Source: JBBRHH01 sp038222915
Lineage (GTDB): Bacteria > Planctomycetota > Phycisphaerae > Tepidisphaerales > Tepidisphaeraceae
NCBI GenBank assembly: GCA_038222915.1
Contig: JBBRHH010000099.1
Location: forward strand, 1-13,715
Direction of reading: 5' to 3'
Length of the DNA: 13,715 bases
Made by a program: the position numbers and the translations under genes. Positions 7,562 to 13,715 of this stretch are shown here, one piece after another (within the stretch, counting starts at the first letter, position 1; each line of letters begins with the position of its first letter). The notes beneath the pieces were generated by a model, which worked only from the letters and a program-made list of their open reading frames with translations, was not told the DNA's origin and made no database searches.

Positions 7562-9286
7562 TTATCGGGAGGAGTTCAATAGCTCCGTGATCAACTGATT
7601 CGCGGTTGAGATCACCCGGCTCGCGGATGAAAATCCAGTCGTCGCGATGATCATGTTCACAAACTCCGTTGATAGATCGACGTTGCTTCCTTCCAGCGCA
7701 CCTGCCCGAATCGACCCCGCGCCCAATTTCTCTGGCGCGGAAATAATCGGTACCCCGCTGCTGGCCGACGGCGTAAACAAATTGCCGCCATGGTCGTTCA
7801 GACCTTCGTCATTATTGAACGTCGCAACAGCCACCTGTCCCAGCGTCCGGGTCAAGCCGTTGCTGAAGCTGCCGGTGATCGTGCCATCGGTGCCTATCGC
7901 ATAGGCGTTGAGCGTTCCGATCGGCGACCCGTCCTGGTGCGTCATCGCGAGCGTCGAATCCTTGCTCGTCAGCGAGGTCATCTTCGAGAAGTCCATCTTG
8001 ATCGACAGCGGCGTCTTGGCCCCGGTATTGGTGCGGTCCACGATGACGGTGTTGCCGGTGCTGCCAAGCAGTTTTCCGTCCGTGCTGAAAGTCATTGTGC
8101 CGGTTCCAATCGCGAGATCTCCGGTCTTGTTGTCGCCGGAATCCGCGAAGAAGCGCCAGGTATTTCCGGTATTGCTCGTGCTCTCCAACGTCGCGGTAAT
8201 TCCAACAGTGACCGGCGTTCCCAGCGAGTCGTAACCAACGAAGCTCGTATGAACGCTCTCGCCGGCGGCGTTGCTCTTGATTCCCGCGGCATTCGTACCG
8301 TCGTCGAACTGCAGCGGCGAGAATCCGCTGGCCGTCGCAAATGCAGTTGCGGGCACCGACAACGCGTTCTGCGTCCCGAGGTTGCCGGTGATCACGAGCC
8401 GCGCGCTGGTCGGATCCGTCGCGTCCGTTTCAACCGTCACGCCCGCCGTAGGCACCGTCGGATCAGTGCTGGGCGGAACATTCGTGTTGATGCCCGAGGA
8501 CTTTTGAAAGAAGTCGTTGAGGTCCTGCAGCGTGCTGGTGCCGGACACCGTGAAAGTTTCGCCCGGCAGATCCCGGCCGCCCTTCTTGCCACTGTAGTTA
8601 AATGTCTGTCCAACCGTGAACAGCGGCGTCGCATTGTCGCTCGTGGCAGCGATGTTTGTCAGCAGATCGGTCGTTGCCGGAGGTCCACCGCCACCCACCT
8701 GCGTAACCAATTGGCTGGTCAGAATGCTCGCGCCATTCGCCACGGCGCCGCCTGCGTTCAGGTTTCCGTCAATCTCCGCGTTCTCCGTCGACTTCGCGGT
8801 CGTCGTTGTTCCCAGCGGAATCGTGATGTCCTGCAGATTGCCGTTGAGGATGTTGCCGCTGGCGTCCACGCCATAACCCTGAACAAAATCGCCACCAGAG
8901 GTCACAAGCTGATCGGCGGCGTTCGTGGTAAAGGAGCCGTCGCGCGTAAACGCCTGCTCAGCGCCCTGCACCACGAAAAAACCCGCGCCGTCGATCGCCA
9001 TGTCCGTGGCCTTGCCCGTCGGCTCAATCGAACCCTGCGTGAAATCCTTTTCAATCGATGCCACACTCGCGCCCAATCCACGCTGGCTTGGGTTGGTGCC
9101 GCCAAAATCCGCGCTCGGGGGCGATCCCCCATTGTCGGTGACGTAAAACTGCGGCTTGAACAACGCCCGGCTGCTCTTGAAAGCCACCGTGTTCGCGTTG
9201 GCAATGTTGTTGCCAACGACGTTCAGCTTCGTTTGATTGACGTCCAGGCCCGAAAGCCCGGTATACAGCGTACTCGTCAATGCCAT
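7562..9286 (-). CDS. flgE: Flagellar hook protein FlgE
   Basis: Structural subunit of the flagellar hook, the joint between the rod and filament. The 574-residue product starts MALTSTLYTGLSGLDVN and contains the rod/hook N-terminal signature VVGNNIANANTVAFKSSR (about residues 23-40). The D1 segment AIDGAGFFVVQG and TRDGSF follow. The long middle (about 150-470) is rich in Thr, Ser, Gly and Asn, as in the variable outer hook domains. The C-terminal D0 helix reads STEFVNMIIATTGFSSASRVI and ends about 20 residues later. I chose ATG 9286 because GGAAGG lies five bases upstream on the minus strand. An alternative start at 9307 would add seven unconserved residues. It is longer than the roughly 400-residue enteric FlgE, owing to the middle domains. 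It follows flgD by 114 bases. Confidence 0.93.
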   Translation of the reverse strand: MALTSTLYTGLSGLDVNQTKLNVVGNNIANANTVAFKSSRALFKPQFYVTDNGGSPPSADFGGTNPSQRGLGASVASIEKDFTQGSIEPTGKATDMAIDGAGFFVVQGAEQAFTRDGSFTTNAADQLVTSGGDFVQGYGVDASGNILNGNLQDITIPLGTTTTAKSTENAEIDGNLNAGGAVANGASILTSQLVTQVGGGGPPATTDLLTNIAATSDNATPLFTVGQTFNYSGKKGGRDLPGETFTVSGTSTLQDLNDFFQKSSGINTNVPPSTDPTVPTAGVTVETDATDPTSARLVITGNLGTQNALSVPATAFATASGFSPLQFDDGTNAAGIKSNAAGESVHTSFVGYDSLGTPVTVGITATLESTSNTGNTWRFFADSGDNKTGDLAIGTGTMTFSTDGKLLGSTGNTVIVDRTNTGAKTPLSIKMDFSKMTSLTSKDSTLAMTHQDGSPIGTLNAYAIGTDGTITGSFSNGLTRTLGQVAVATFNNDEGLNDHGGNLFTPSASSGVPIISAPEKLGAGSIRAGALEGSNVDLSTEFVNMIIATTGFSSASRVISTANQLITELLNSSR

Positions 9287-9400
9287 AGCGACCTTCCAAT
9301 CCGTCACACGATCCGCGCCGCCGAAACCTCCGGTCCGCCATCGCGCTGCTTTTCGTCAAAGCCGGCTCCGCCGGCCCCATGCCATCGCCCTTCCCATCTC

Positions 9401-9862
9401 TTATGCGGCCTTTGCACCCGTGCCGGCAGTTGTCGGTGATGGTCCGGCCGCCACCGTCGTCACGCGGCCCATCTGTAGTTCCTTCCCACTGTCCAGCTCC
9501 AGATAGACATTCTTGTCCTGAACACGCACTGAATTCACCACCCCGTTGACCGCGTCGTTGTTGTCGTCCAGACCAGCCACGCTCTTGCCGATCATGTTGC
9601 CCGCCGACCCAATCTGGTTCTGCAACGCCATGCTGCTGATGGTGTCCTGCAACGTAGTTGACGATTGCAATTGCCCGATCTGGCTCATCTGTGCCAGCAA
9701 CTGGTCACTCTGCTCGGGCTGGAGCGGATCCTGATTCTTCAACTGGGTAATCATCATGTTGATGAAGTCAGTCGCTTTAAGTTGCAGGTTTGCGTTGCCT
9801 GCGGAATTGGGCAGTTGGTGCGTGCCGGCCGAGGAGGAAGAAACCAGTGGACTAGTGGTCAT
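9401..9862 (-). CDS. flgD: Flagellar hook assembly scaffold FlgD (short form)
   Basis: Hook-cap scaffold needed for FlgE polymerisation; it is exported and later discarded. The 153-residue product has a flexible Ser/Thr/Asn-rich N-terminus, then DFINMMITQLKNQDPLQPEQ (32-51) and the QMSQIGQLQS helix (58-67), the defining FlgD N-terminal region. A NGVVNSVRVQDKNVYLELDSG segment (106-126) and a low-complexity Ala/Thr tail follow. The length resembles the short Bacillus form and lacks the extra Ig-like/tudor domains of enteric FlgD (about 230 residues). ATG 9862 was chosen because the family similarity fits it. No good ribosome-binding site precedes it: the nearest purine run, GAGGG, is about 18 bases away. 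It is the first gene of this cluster and is divergent from ribH. Confidence 0.92.
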   Translation of the reverse strand: MTTSPLVSSSSAGTHQLPNSAGNANLQLKATDFINMMITQLKNQDPLQPEQSDQLLAQMSQIGQLQSSTTLQDTISSMALQNQIGSAGNMIGKSVAGLDDNNDAVNGVVNSVRVQDKNVYLELDSGKELQMGRVTTVAAGPSPTTAGTGAKAA

Positions 9863-9909
9863 GGTGATGAATTCGGCCGACCCTCGGACACCCAAACAAT
9901 AATCCGACT

Positions 9910-9922
9910 GGGCAATCTGCCC
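9910..9922. promoter_or_regulatory. Inverted repeat GGGCA-ATC-TGCCC in the flgD/ribH divergent region
   Basis: Five-base perfect arms around a three-base centre, in the 140-base intergenic stretch shared by flgD (minus) and ribH (plus). It could be an operator half-site pair or chance in GC-rich DNA. Nothing in the sequence names a binding protein. Confidence 0.25.
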
Positions 9923-9946
9923 TCGCGCCAATCCTGCGCCCCTATC

Positions 9947-9961
9947 GCGCGAATTTCGCGC
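9947..9961. promoter_or_regulatory. Inverted repeat GCGCGAA-T-TTCGCGC in the flgD/ribH divergent region
   Basis: A 15-base palindrome with seven-base perfect arms around one base, lying 41 bases before the ribH ATG and 84 bases before the flgD ATG. A palindrome with a one-base centre suits a dimeric DNA-binding protein better than an RNA hairpin. Its position between two divergent genes makes an operator plausible, but this is inference. I see no sigma-54 or sigma-28 consensus with correct spacing in the same stretch. TATATT at 9990-9995 could be a -10 box for ribH but would imply an almost leaderless transcript. Confidence 0.35.
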
Positions 9962-10002
9962 TTTGAATCGAGTTTCCTGTTTGAAACCGTATATTCGTTC
10001 AC

Positions 10003-10437
10003 ATGTCCGACACATTCGCGTCACCCCGCGTCGCCATCCTGCTCGCCGAATTTAATGCGCCCCTGATGGCCGCCATGCTCGCCGCAGCAACGCAGGAACT
10101 GCAACTGGCGAAGGGAGTCCTCGCCGACGTCGTTAAAGTCCCCGGCTGTTACGAAGTCCCACTCATCGCCGACCTCCTGCTGGCCAGCGCAAAGATCGAT
10201 CTTCTGGTCGTGCTTGGCTATATCGAGCGCGGCGAAACACTGCATGGCGAAGTCATGGGCCACGTCGTTCACAACGCGTTGGTTCAATCCCAGATCAAGT
10301 CAGGCAAACCGGTCGGCATCGGCATCATTGGCCCCGGCGCGACCCCAGAACAGGCCGAACTGCGCAAAGACGCCTACGCGCGCGCCGCCGTCCGCGCCGG
10401 GCTCCAAAGCTTCAAGATCGTTCGCACGATGAAATAA
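10003..10437 (+). CDS. ribH: 6,7-dimethyl-8-ribityllumazine synthase, archaeal-like type
   Basis: Penultimate enzyme of riboflavin synthesis. It condenses 5-amino-6-ribitylamino-uracil with 3,4-dihydroxy-2-butanone 4-phosphate. The 144-residue product has AEFN (15-18) with the substrate-stacking Phe17, VPGCYEVP with Glu51, and RGETLH with His81 at the catalytic position. GPGATPEQAELR follows, with Arg121 at the phosphate-binding position. The AEFN, GETxH and GISGPGMTxxQAxxR-like blocks look closer, from memory, to methanogen RibH than to the Bacillus or E. coli enzyme (GATTHYDYV, TTENIEQA). No other riboflavin genes are adjacent, so it stands alone and divergent from flgD. A small stem-loop lies just after the stop. 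Residue choice supports an active enzyme; a RibH-like paralogue with another role is the main alternative. Confidence 0.85.
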   Translation: MSDTFASPRVAILLAEFNAPLMAAMLAAATQELQLAKGVLADVVKVPGCYEVPLIADLLLASAKIDLLVVLGYIERGETLHGEVMGHVVHNALVQSQIKSGKPVGIGIIGPGATPEQAELRKDAYARAAVRAGLQSFKIVRTMK

Positions 10438-10456
10438 CACCGGATTCCGCCCCAAC

Positions 10457-10472
10457 TTCAGCGTAGACTGAA
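10457..10472. terminator. Weak stem-loop between convergent ribH and yjbQ-like genes
   Basis: TTCAG (10457-10461) pairs with CTGAA (10468-10472) around a six-base loop, followed on the plus strand by TTT. It sits in the 41-base gap between the ribH stop and the end of the convergent gene, where a terminator would be expected. The five-base stem is weak, so this is only a possible bidirectional terminator. Confidence 0.25.
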
Positions 10473-10478
10473 TTTCCC

Positions 10479-10892
10479 TCACTCCCCCATCACCATAATC
10501 ACCACTCGCTTCGCCCGCCGCCCATCAAATTCCGCATAAAAAACCTGTTGCCACGGCCCAAGATCCGGCACGCCCTTGGTGATCGGCAAGATCACCTGAT
10601 GATGCACCAGAATGTTCTTCATGTGCGCGTCGCCATTGGTTTCCCCTGTCTGATGATGCCGATAGTACGCATCGTCCGGCGCAAGCCTCTCCAGCAGATC
10701 GTCCAGGTCCTTCAAAAAACCTGCCTCATTGTCATTGACGAAAATCCCCGCAGTGATGTGCATTGCCGACACCAGCACCATCCCCTCCTTCACGCCGGCC
10801 TCGCGCACAGCAGTCTCCACCTCGGCGGTAATATTGATGTATTCCCGCTTCTTCTTGGTTTGAAAAGTAAGATAGTGCGTATGAGACTTCAT
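10479..10892 (-). CDS. YjbQ/UPF0047 family protein
   Basis: A 137-residue protein covering the whole UPF0047 (YjbQ) family fold. Visible family blocks are MHITAGIFVNDNE (44-56) with His45, then TGETNGDAHMKNIL (82-95) with His90, LPITKGVPDLGPWQQV (102-117) and EFDGRRAKRVVIMVMG at the end. Some family members show weak thiamine phosphate synthase activity and several bind a metal through conserved His residues. The physiological role is unsettled. ATG 10892 was preferred over a TTG 21 bases upstream because the family similarity starts at the ATG, although no clear ribosome-binding site precedes it. It lies 56 bases downstream of der in the same direction and may share its transcript. Confidence 0.88.
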   Translation of the reverse strand: MKSHTHYLTFQTKKKREYINITAEVETAVREAGVKEGMVLVSAMHITAGIFVNDNEAGFLKDLDDLLERLAPDDAYYRHHQTGETNGDAHMKNILVHHQVILPITKGVPDLGPWQQVFYAEFDGRRAKRVVIMVMGE

Positions 10893-10948
10893 AAACGCTG
10901 AGTGGTGGTCCAAGCTGATTTTAACAGAGGGACCGCATCAAGGCATCG

Positions 10949-12487
10949 CTACTTTCGGCGCGGCCGCCCGACGCTTTTTTTCGCCTTGGACGGTTTGGTG
11001 CGCGACCGGTTCTTGGTCGCTCGGCTGCGGGCAACGCCGCCCGCCTTCCGCACCGCAATATCCTCGCGCACCTCGATCGTATCTTCCGTCGCCGCCGCGG
11101 GTGCGCCACGATTGCGCGCCCGCAATTCCAGCCGGATCGGCACTTCGCCATACGGAAGCGTCTCCCGAAACCGGTTCACCATGAAACGCAAATACGAGTC
11201 ATCGAAATAGGATGGATTGTTCACGAACATCAAAATGGTTGGCGGCGCGACCCCCGTCTGCGTCGCGTAATAGATCCGCGCCCGCCGTCCGCTAGTCGTA
11301 CTCGGCCGCTTCACCTCCAGAATATCCCGAATCGTCTGATTCAACTTACCGGTTGTCACACGCTCATTCGACTGCTTGAAGAGATTTTGCGACAGGTCAA
11401 GCACCGCCTGCACATTCTTCCCCTCTTTTGCCGTGATGAATGCGATCGGAGCGTAAGACACGTGCTTGAGCTCCTCGTCCAGATACTCGCGATACTCTTC
11501 CATCAACTGCCGCTCATCAACCTCTTTTTCATTGTCTTTCCGCCGTGCGCGCAACTTTTCCTTCGCCAGGTCCCACTTGTTCACCACCAGCACAACCGGT
11601 TTGAACTCCTCGGCCACATATTGCGCCAACTTCTTGTCCGGCTCGCTGATTGGCTCGGTCGCATCGATCAGCATCAACACCACCCCCGCGCGACGCACCG
11701 ATCGCTGCGCGCGGTGAAAGCTGTAAAACTCAATGTCATTGGTTGCCATGTGCCGCTTCTTGCGCACACCGGCCGTGTCAATCACTACCAGCGTTTTCCC
11801 ATCCTTCTCAAAACGCACGTCAATGCTGTCGCGCGTCGTTCCGGGCACCTCCGACACGATCACACGCTCATCATCGCCTTCATAAAGCTTCGCCACCGCG
11901 TTCACCAAGGTGCTCTTGCCCGCATTCCGCTTGCCGACAATCGCCACCATCATTTCTGGCTGCGGCACTTCCTTGGGCGCTTTGGACAGATCGATATTCT
12001 TCCGGATCGCCTCCACCAGCAGATCCAGATTGCGATTGTTCATCGCCGAAACCCCCAGCGGCGTCCCCAGCCCCATCCTCGAAAAATCACCCAGCGCAAT
12101 ATCCGCCTTCGGTCCATCCGCCTTGTTCGCGATCAAAAGCGTCTTGATGTTCTTTCGCCGAAGCAGCGCTGCAATTTCATCATCCCCCGCCGTCAGCCCC
12201 GTCTGGCAATCCACCAGAAACACCACGAGGTCAGCCCGCGCCATCGCCAGTTCAATCTGATGCCTGATGTGCTCCGTAAGCTGATCTGGATCGACAAAGC
12301 CATAGCCGCCGGTGTCGACCAATTCGACATACCGGTCATCAATCCGCAGGATCATCGACACACGGTCGCGGGTCACGCCCGGCATGTCCTGAACGATGCT
12401 GATGCGCTTGCCAACCAACGCATTTAAAAGGCTGCTCTTGCCCACATTGGGGCGCCCAACAATCGCAATCACGGGAAGTTTATTCAT
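10949..12487 (-). CDS. der: Ribosome assembly GTPase Der (EngA)
   Basis: Essential GTPase for maturation of the 50S ribosomal subunit, with two tandem GTPase domains and a C-terminal KH-like domain. In the 512-residue product domain 1 has GRPNVGKS (11-18), PGVTRDR (36-42), DTGG (58-61) and NKAD (121-124). Domain 2 has GKRNAGKS (185-192), PGTTRDS (215-221), DTAG (237-240) and NKWD (303-306). The KH-like domain covers about 375-460, including GRRARIYYATQ and FVNNP. Domain 2 carries a Lys/Arg/Glu-rich insertion at about 309-328. The protein ends in a 50-residue extension (about 461-512) rich in Arg and Lys that E. coli Der lacks in this form; it may bind rRNA. The second P-loop differs from the usual GRPNVGKS but keeps the essential GKS. 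The ATG (12487-12485) has only a weak upstream purine signal. Confidence 0.97.
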   Translation of the reverse strand: MNKLPVIAIVGRPNVGKSSLLNALVGKRISIVQDMPGVTRDRVSMILRIDDRYVELVDTGGYGFVDPDQLTEHIRHQIELAMARADLVVFLVDCQTGLTAGDDEIAALLRRKNIKTLLIANKADGPKADIALGDFSRMGLGTPLGVSAMNNRNLDLLVEAIRKNIDLSKAPKEVPQPEMMVAIVGKRNAGKSTLVNAVAKLYEGDDERVIVSEVPGTTRDSIDVRFEKDGKTLVVIDTAGVRKKRHMATNDIEFYSFHRAQRSVRRAGVVLMLIDATEPISEPDKKLAQYVAEEFKPVVLVVNKWDLAKEKLRARRKDNEKEVDERQLMEEYREYLDEELKHVSYAPIAFITAKEGKNVQAVLDLSQNLFKQSNERVTTGKLNQTIRDILEVKRPSTTSGRRARIYYATQTGVAPPTILMFVNNPSYFDDSYLRFMVNRFRETLPYGEVPIRLELRARNRGAPAAATEDTIEVREDIAVRKAGGVARSRATKNRSRTKPSKAKKSVGRPRRK

Positions 12488-12643
12488 GAGTCCAGTCGAT
12501 ATAACCGCATCTCGCGGCCAAAGCTGTTATACAGCGACCCACGCCCCCAGAGAACCCAACCCACCGGGAAATCAACAATAGACCCGCTTTGCCGGCTCGG
12601 ACCGGGCAACATGTGATGAAATTGAAGGCAACCGGCCCGACCC
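12488..12643 (-). other. Intergenic region between the lipoprotein gene and der
   Basis: This 156-base gap should hold the der promoter and any terminator for the lipoprotein gene. I see no strong stem-loop with a T run and no promoter with both boxes well spaced. On the minus strand TATAAC (about 12528-12533) and TTATAT (about 12497-12502) are possible -10 elements without good -35 partners. Confidence 0.4.
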
Positions 12644-13258
12644 CTACTTCTCCAACTCCGCGGTAAGTGCCCCACTCACGACCTTCTTCACAGCCGACAC
12701 TGCGCTGTTATCCTTCGAATTGAACTGCAGAAACTGACCCGACAGCGACACCATCCACTTATCCCCCATCTGCACAAACTGAACGTGCGCATCAACCGGC
12801 TGAAGATGCGTCTTTCCCCCATTCAAAAACACCCCGTTCATCGAATCCACATGCTCGCTGCTGGCGGCCTGATAATTCCACATCAACGTCCCCAGCTGCG
12901 CCGGATCGTTGCAGGTCAACGCCATCTCGAAGTAATAGCTGTTGCCCTGGTAGTTTTCGTCAATCGCGGTCTTCGGATCATCGCTGAACAGCATCACCAC
13001 CAGCTTCGGTTGCGTCTGCTTCACGCGCAGCCGCGTCCGCGGAAATTCCACCGCTGCACCATCAATCGTCAGCAACGACTTGGCCTGCACGTCCGCGACT
13101 GAGGGCTCCGTCGCCGCAATGCTGGCCTTGATCGGCTGCGTCGCGGCCGGCCGGGTTGTCGTGGTAGTAACCGACACCTTCGTGGGATGGGGCGCGTCAT
13201 CGCAACCCGCGACGACCGTCGCCATCAACGCGATTCCAAGCCACCGTGCTGCGTTCAT
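12644..13258 (-). CDS. Predicted lipoprotein of unknown function
   Basis: A 204-residue protein that I do not recognise. The start is ATG 13258-13256, preceded on the minus strand by GGAGGAG six bases away, a strong ribosome-binding site. The N-terminus is a compact lipoprotein signal peptide ending in VVAGC, with Cys19 as the lipidation site. A Thr/Pro/Ala-rich linker (about 20-56, including five consecutive Thr) follows. The rest is a folded domain of mixed beta character with VEFPRTRLRVKQ, VVMLFSDDPKTAIDENYQGNS and VQMGDKWMVSLSGQF. The pattern fits a periplasmic or surface-exposed domain. It lies 156 bases upstream of der and is divergent from the zinc-ribbon gene, with only 47 bases between starts. 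Confidence 0.7.
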   Translation of the reverse strand: MNAARWLGIALMATVVAGCDDAPHPTKVSVTTTTTRPAATQPIKASIAATEPSVADVQAKSLLTIDGAAVEFPRTRLRVKQTQPKLVVMLFSDDPKTAIDENYQGNSYYFEMALTCNDPAQLGTLMWNYQAASSEHVDSMNGVFLNGGKTHLQPVDAHVQFVQMGDKWMVSLSGQFLQFNSKDNSAVSAVKKVVSGALTAELEK

Positions 13259-13305
13259 TGAAAACTCCTCCAGCACACCTGTACATCGGGCAAAATGCCG
13301 CCCGG

Positions 13306-13715
13306 ATGACAATGTACGCCACAGGAGTATACCATCCGGCCGTGGCCCGTACACAAAAAACCGTCCCCGACCCGGCCGCAATTCTCTGCGAGGGCTGTGG
13401 CTACATTCTTACCGGCCTTCCCGATACAGGCCGCTGCCCCGAGTGCAGTCGCCCGATAATCGAAAGCAATGGCCCACAGGTTCGCCACCCTCCTGCATGG
13501 GAAACAACAACTGCGTCTGCTTTCCACCGCTTTATCTATACAACCCTGTCTGTCCTCTTCCGGCCAACTCAATTCTTCCAGACCATTACCACCCGCACAC
13601 AAGCCGGCTCCGAAGCGAGCTTCGCACGCATACACCTGATCATTGCCTCAATTCTCCTGGGCACCGGCCTCTACGGGCACCTCAATTGGCTCTGGTCCCG
13701 CCTCATGACCAACCC
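13306..13715 (+). CDS. Zinc-ribbon membrane protein, N-terminal part (3' end outside window)
   Basis: An open frame runs from about 13306 to the end of the window without a stop. It encodes a zinc ribbon with Cys28, Cys31, Cys44 and Cys47 in the form CEGCGY, GLPDTGRCPEC, a signature very common in uncharacterised planctomycete membrane proteins. A basic and Pro-containing linker follows, with FRPTQFFQTI at about 85-94. A hydrophobic segment at about 109-129 is the first predicted transmembrane helix, and further helices probably lie beyond the window. The start is uncertain: ATG 13306, ATG 13312 and GTG 13342 are in frame, and AGGAG at 13323-13327 sits 14 bases before the GTG. Function is unknown. 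It is divergent from the lipoprotein gene and may share regulation with it. Confidence 0.7.
   Translation, partial: MTMYATGVYHPAVARTQKTVPDPAAILCEGCGYILTGLPDTGRCPECSRPIIESNGPQVRHPPAWETTTASAFHRFIYTTLSVLFRPTQFFQTITTRTQAGSEASFARIHLIIASILLGTGLYGHLNWLWSRLMTN

Noticed and set aside
9361..9375. GCCGGC-TCC-GCCGGC hairpin between flgD and flgE as a terminator
   Set aside because: The six-base stem with a three-base loop has no real T run and lies inside an expected operon. Such repeats are easily found by chance in GC-rich DNA.
7790..9439. Long open frame (549 codons) on the plus strand opposite flgE
   Set aside because: It is antisense to an unmistakable hook protein, is dominated by Arg, Ala, Val and His as GC-rich shadow frames are, and shows no family motif.
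9863..10002. Sigma-54 (TGGCGCG...TTGC) or sigma-28 (CAAA...CGATA) promoter for flgD
   Set aside because: The GG-to-GC spacing is 14 instead of 10 bases for sigma-54, and the sigma-28-like spacing is about three bases short with poor box matches.
11387..12427. Long open frame (346 codons) on the plus strand opposite der
   Set aside because: It is antisense to a fully recognisable Der with both GTPase domains intact. The His/Arg/Leu-rich composition is typical of a complementary-strand shadow.
1..13715. CRISPR array, insertion sequence, prophage, tRNA or defence system
   Set aside because: No regularly spaced repeats, transposase or integrase motifs, tRNA-like cloverleaf or defence-gene signatures were seen on either strand. 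The ASCH gene alone is not evidence of a defence locus.

Overview
The window looks like chromosomal DNA of a flagellated planctomycete, possibly class Phycisphaerae. That placement is an inference. It rests on the GC-rich sequence, a membrane protein with the 'CxxCGY..xGLP..GRCPEC' zinc ribbon common in Planctomycetota (13306-13715), a lipoprotein resembling a mostly planctomycete uncharacterised family (2996-3676), and SRP-type flagellar regulators beside a sigma-28 factor. No mobile element, CRISPR array, tRNA or rRNA was seen.

Layout. (1) 1-2560, + strand: the end of a flagellar regulation operon: flhF (5' end cut off by the window), flhG, an unrecognised 81-residue two-helix membrane protein, and fliA (sigma-28). 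These genes are tightly packed. (2) 2465-2884, - strand: a small ASCH-domain gene that converges on fliA and overlaps its 3' end by 96 bp. (3) 2996-7206, + strand: a predicted lipoprotein and an 1177-residue AsmA-like membrane-anchored protein. Their stop and start overlap as GTGA, so they form a translationally coupled envelope module. (4) 9862-7223, - strand: flagellar hook genes flgD, flgE and flbD, with a strong stem-loop between flgE and flbD. (5) 10003-10437, + strand: ribH, apparently of the archaeal sequence type, divergent from flgD. (6) 12487-10479, - strand: der (double-GTPase ribosome assembly factor), then a YjbQ/UPF0047 protein. (7) 13258-12644, - strand: a lipoprotein of unknown function. 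(8) 13306-13715, + strand: a zinc-ribbon membrane protein that runs off the window.

How the genes fit together. FlhF and FlhG set flagellar position and number, and FliA drives late flagellar genes. FlgD is the scaffold for polymerising the hook protein FlgE, and FlbD is the small protein usually encoded just after flgE. The window therefore holds the ends of two flagellar clusters that face each other, with an envelope lipoprotein/AsmA pair and an ASCH gene between them. Genes outside the flagellar clusters are general housekeeping (ribH, der, yjbQ) or envelope proteins.

Nothing here is clearly a new defence or mobile system. The best leads for something undescribed are the 81-residue membrane protein between flhG and fliA, the coupled lipoprotein/AsmA module, the archaeal-like RibH, and the ASCH gene whose C-terminal tail is written antisense to fliA.
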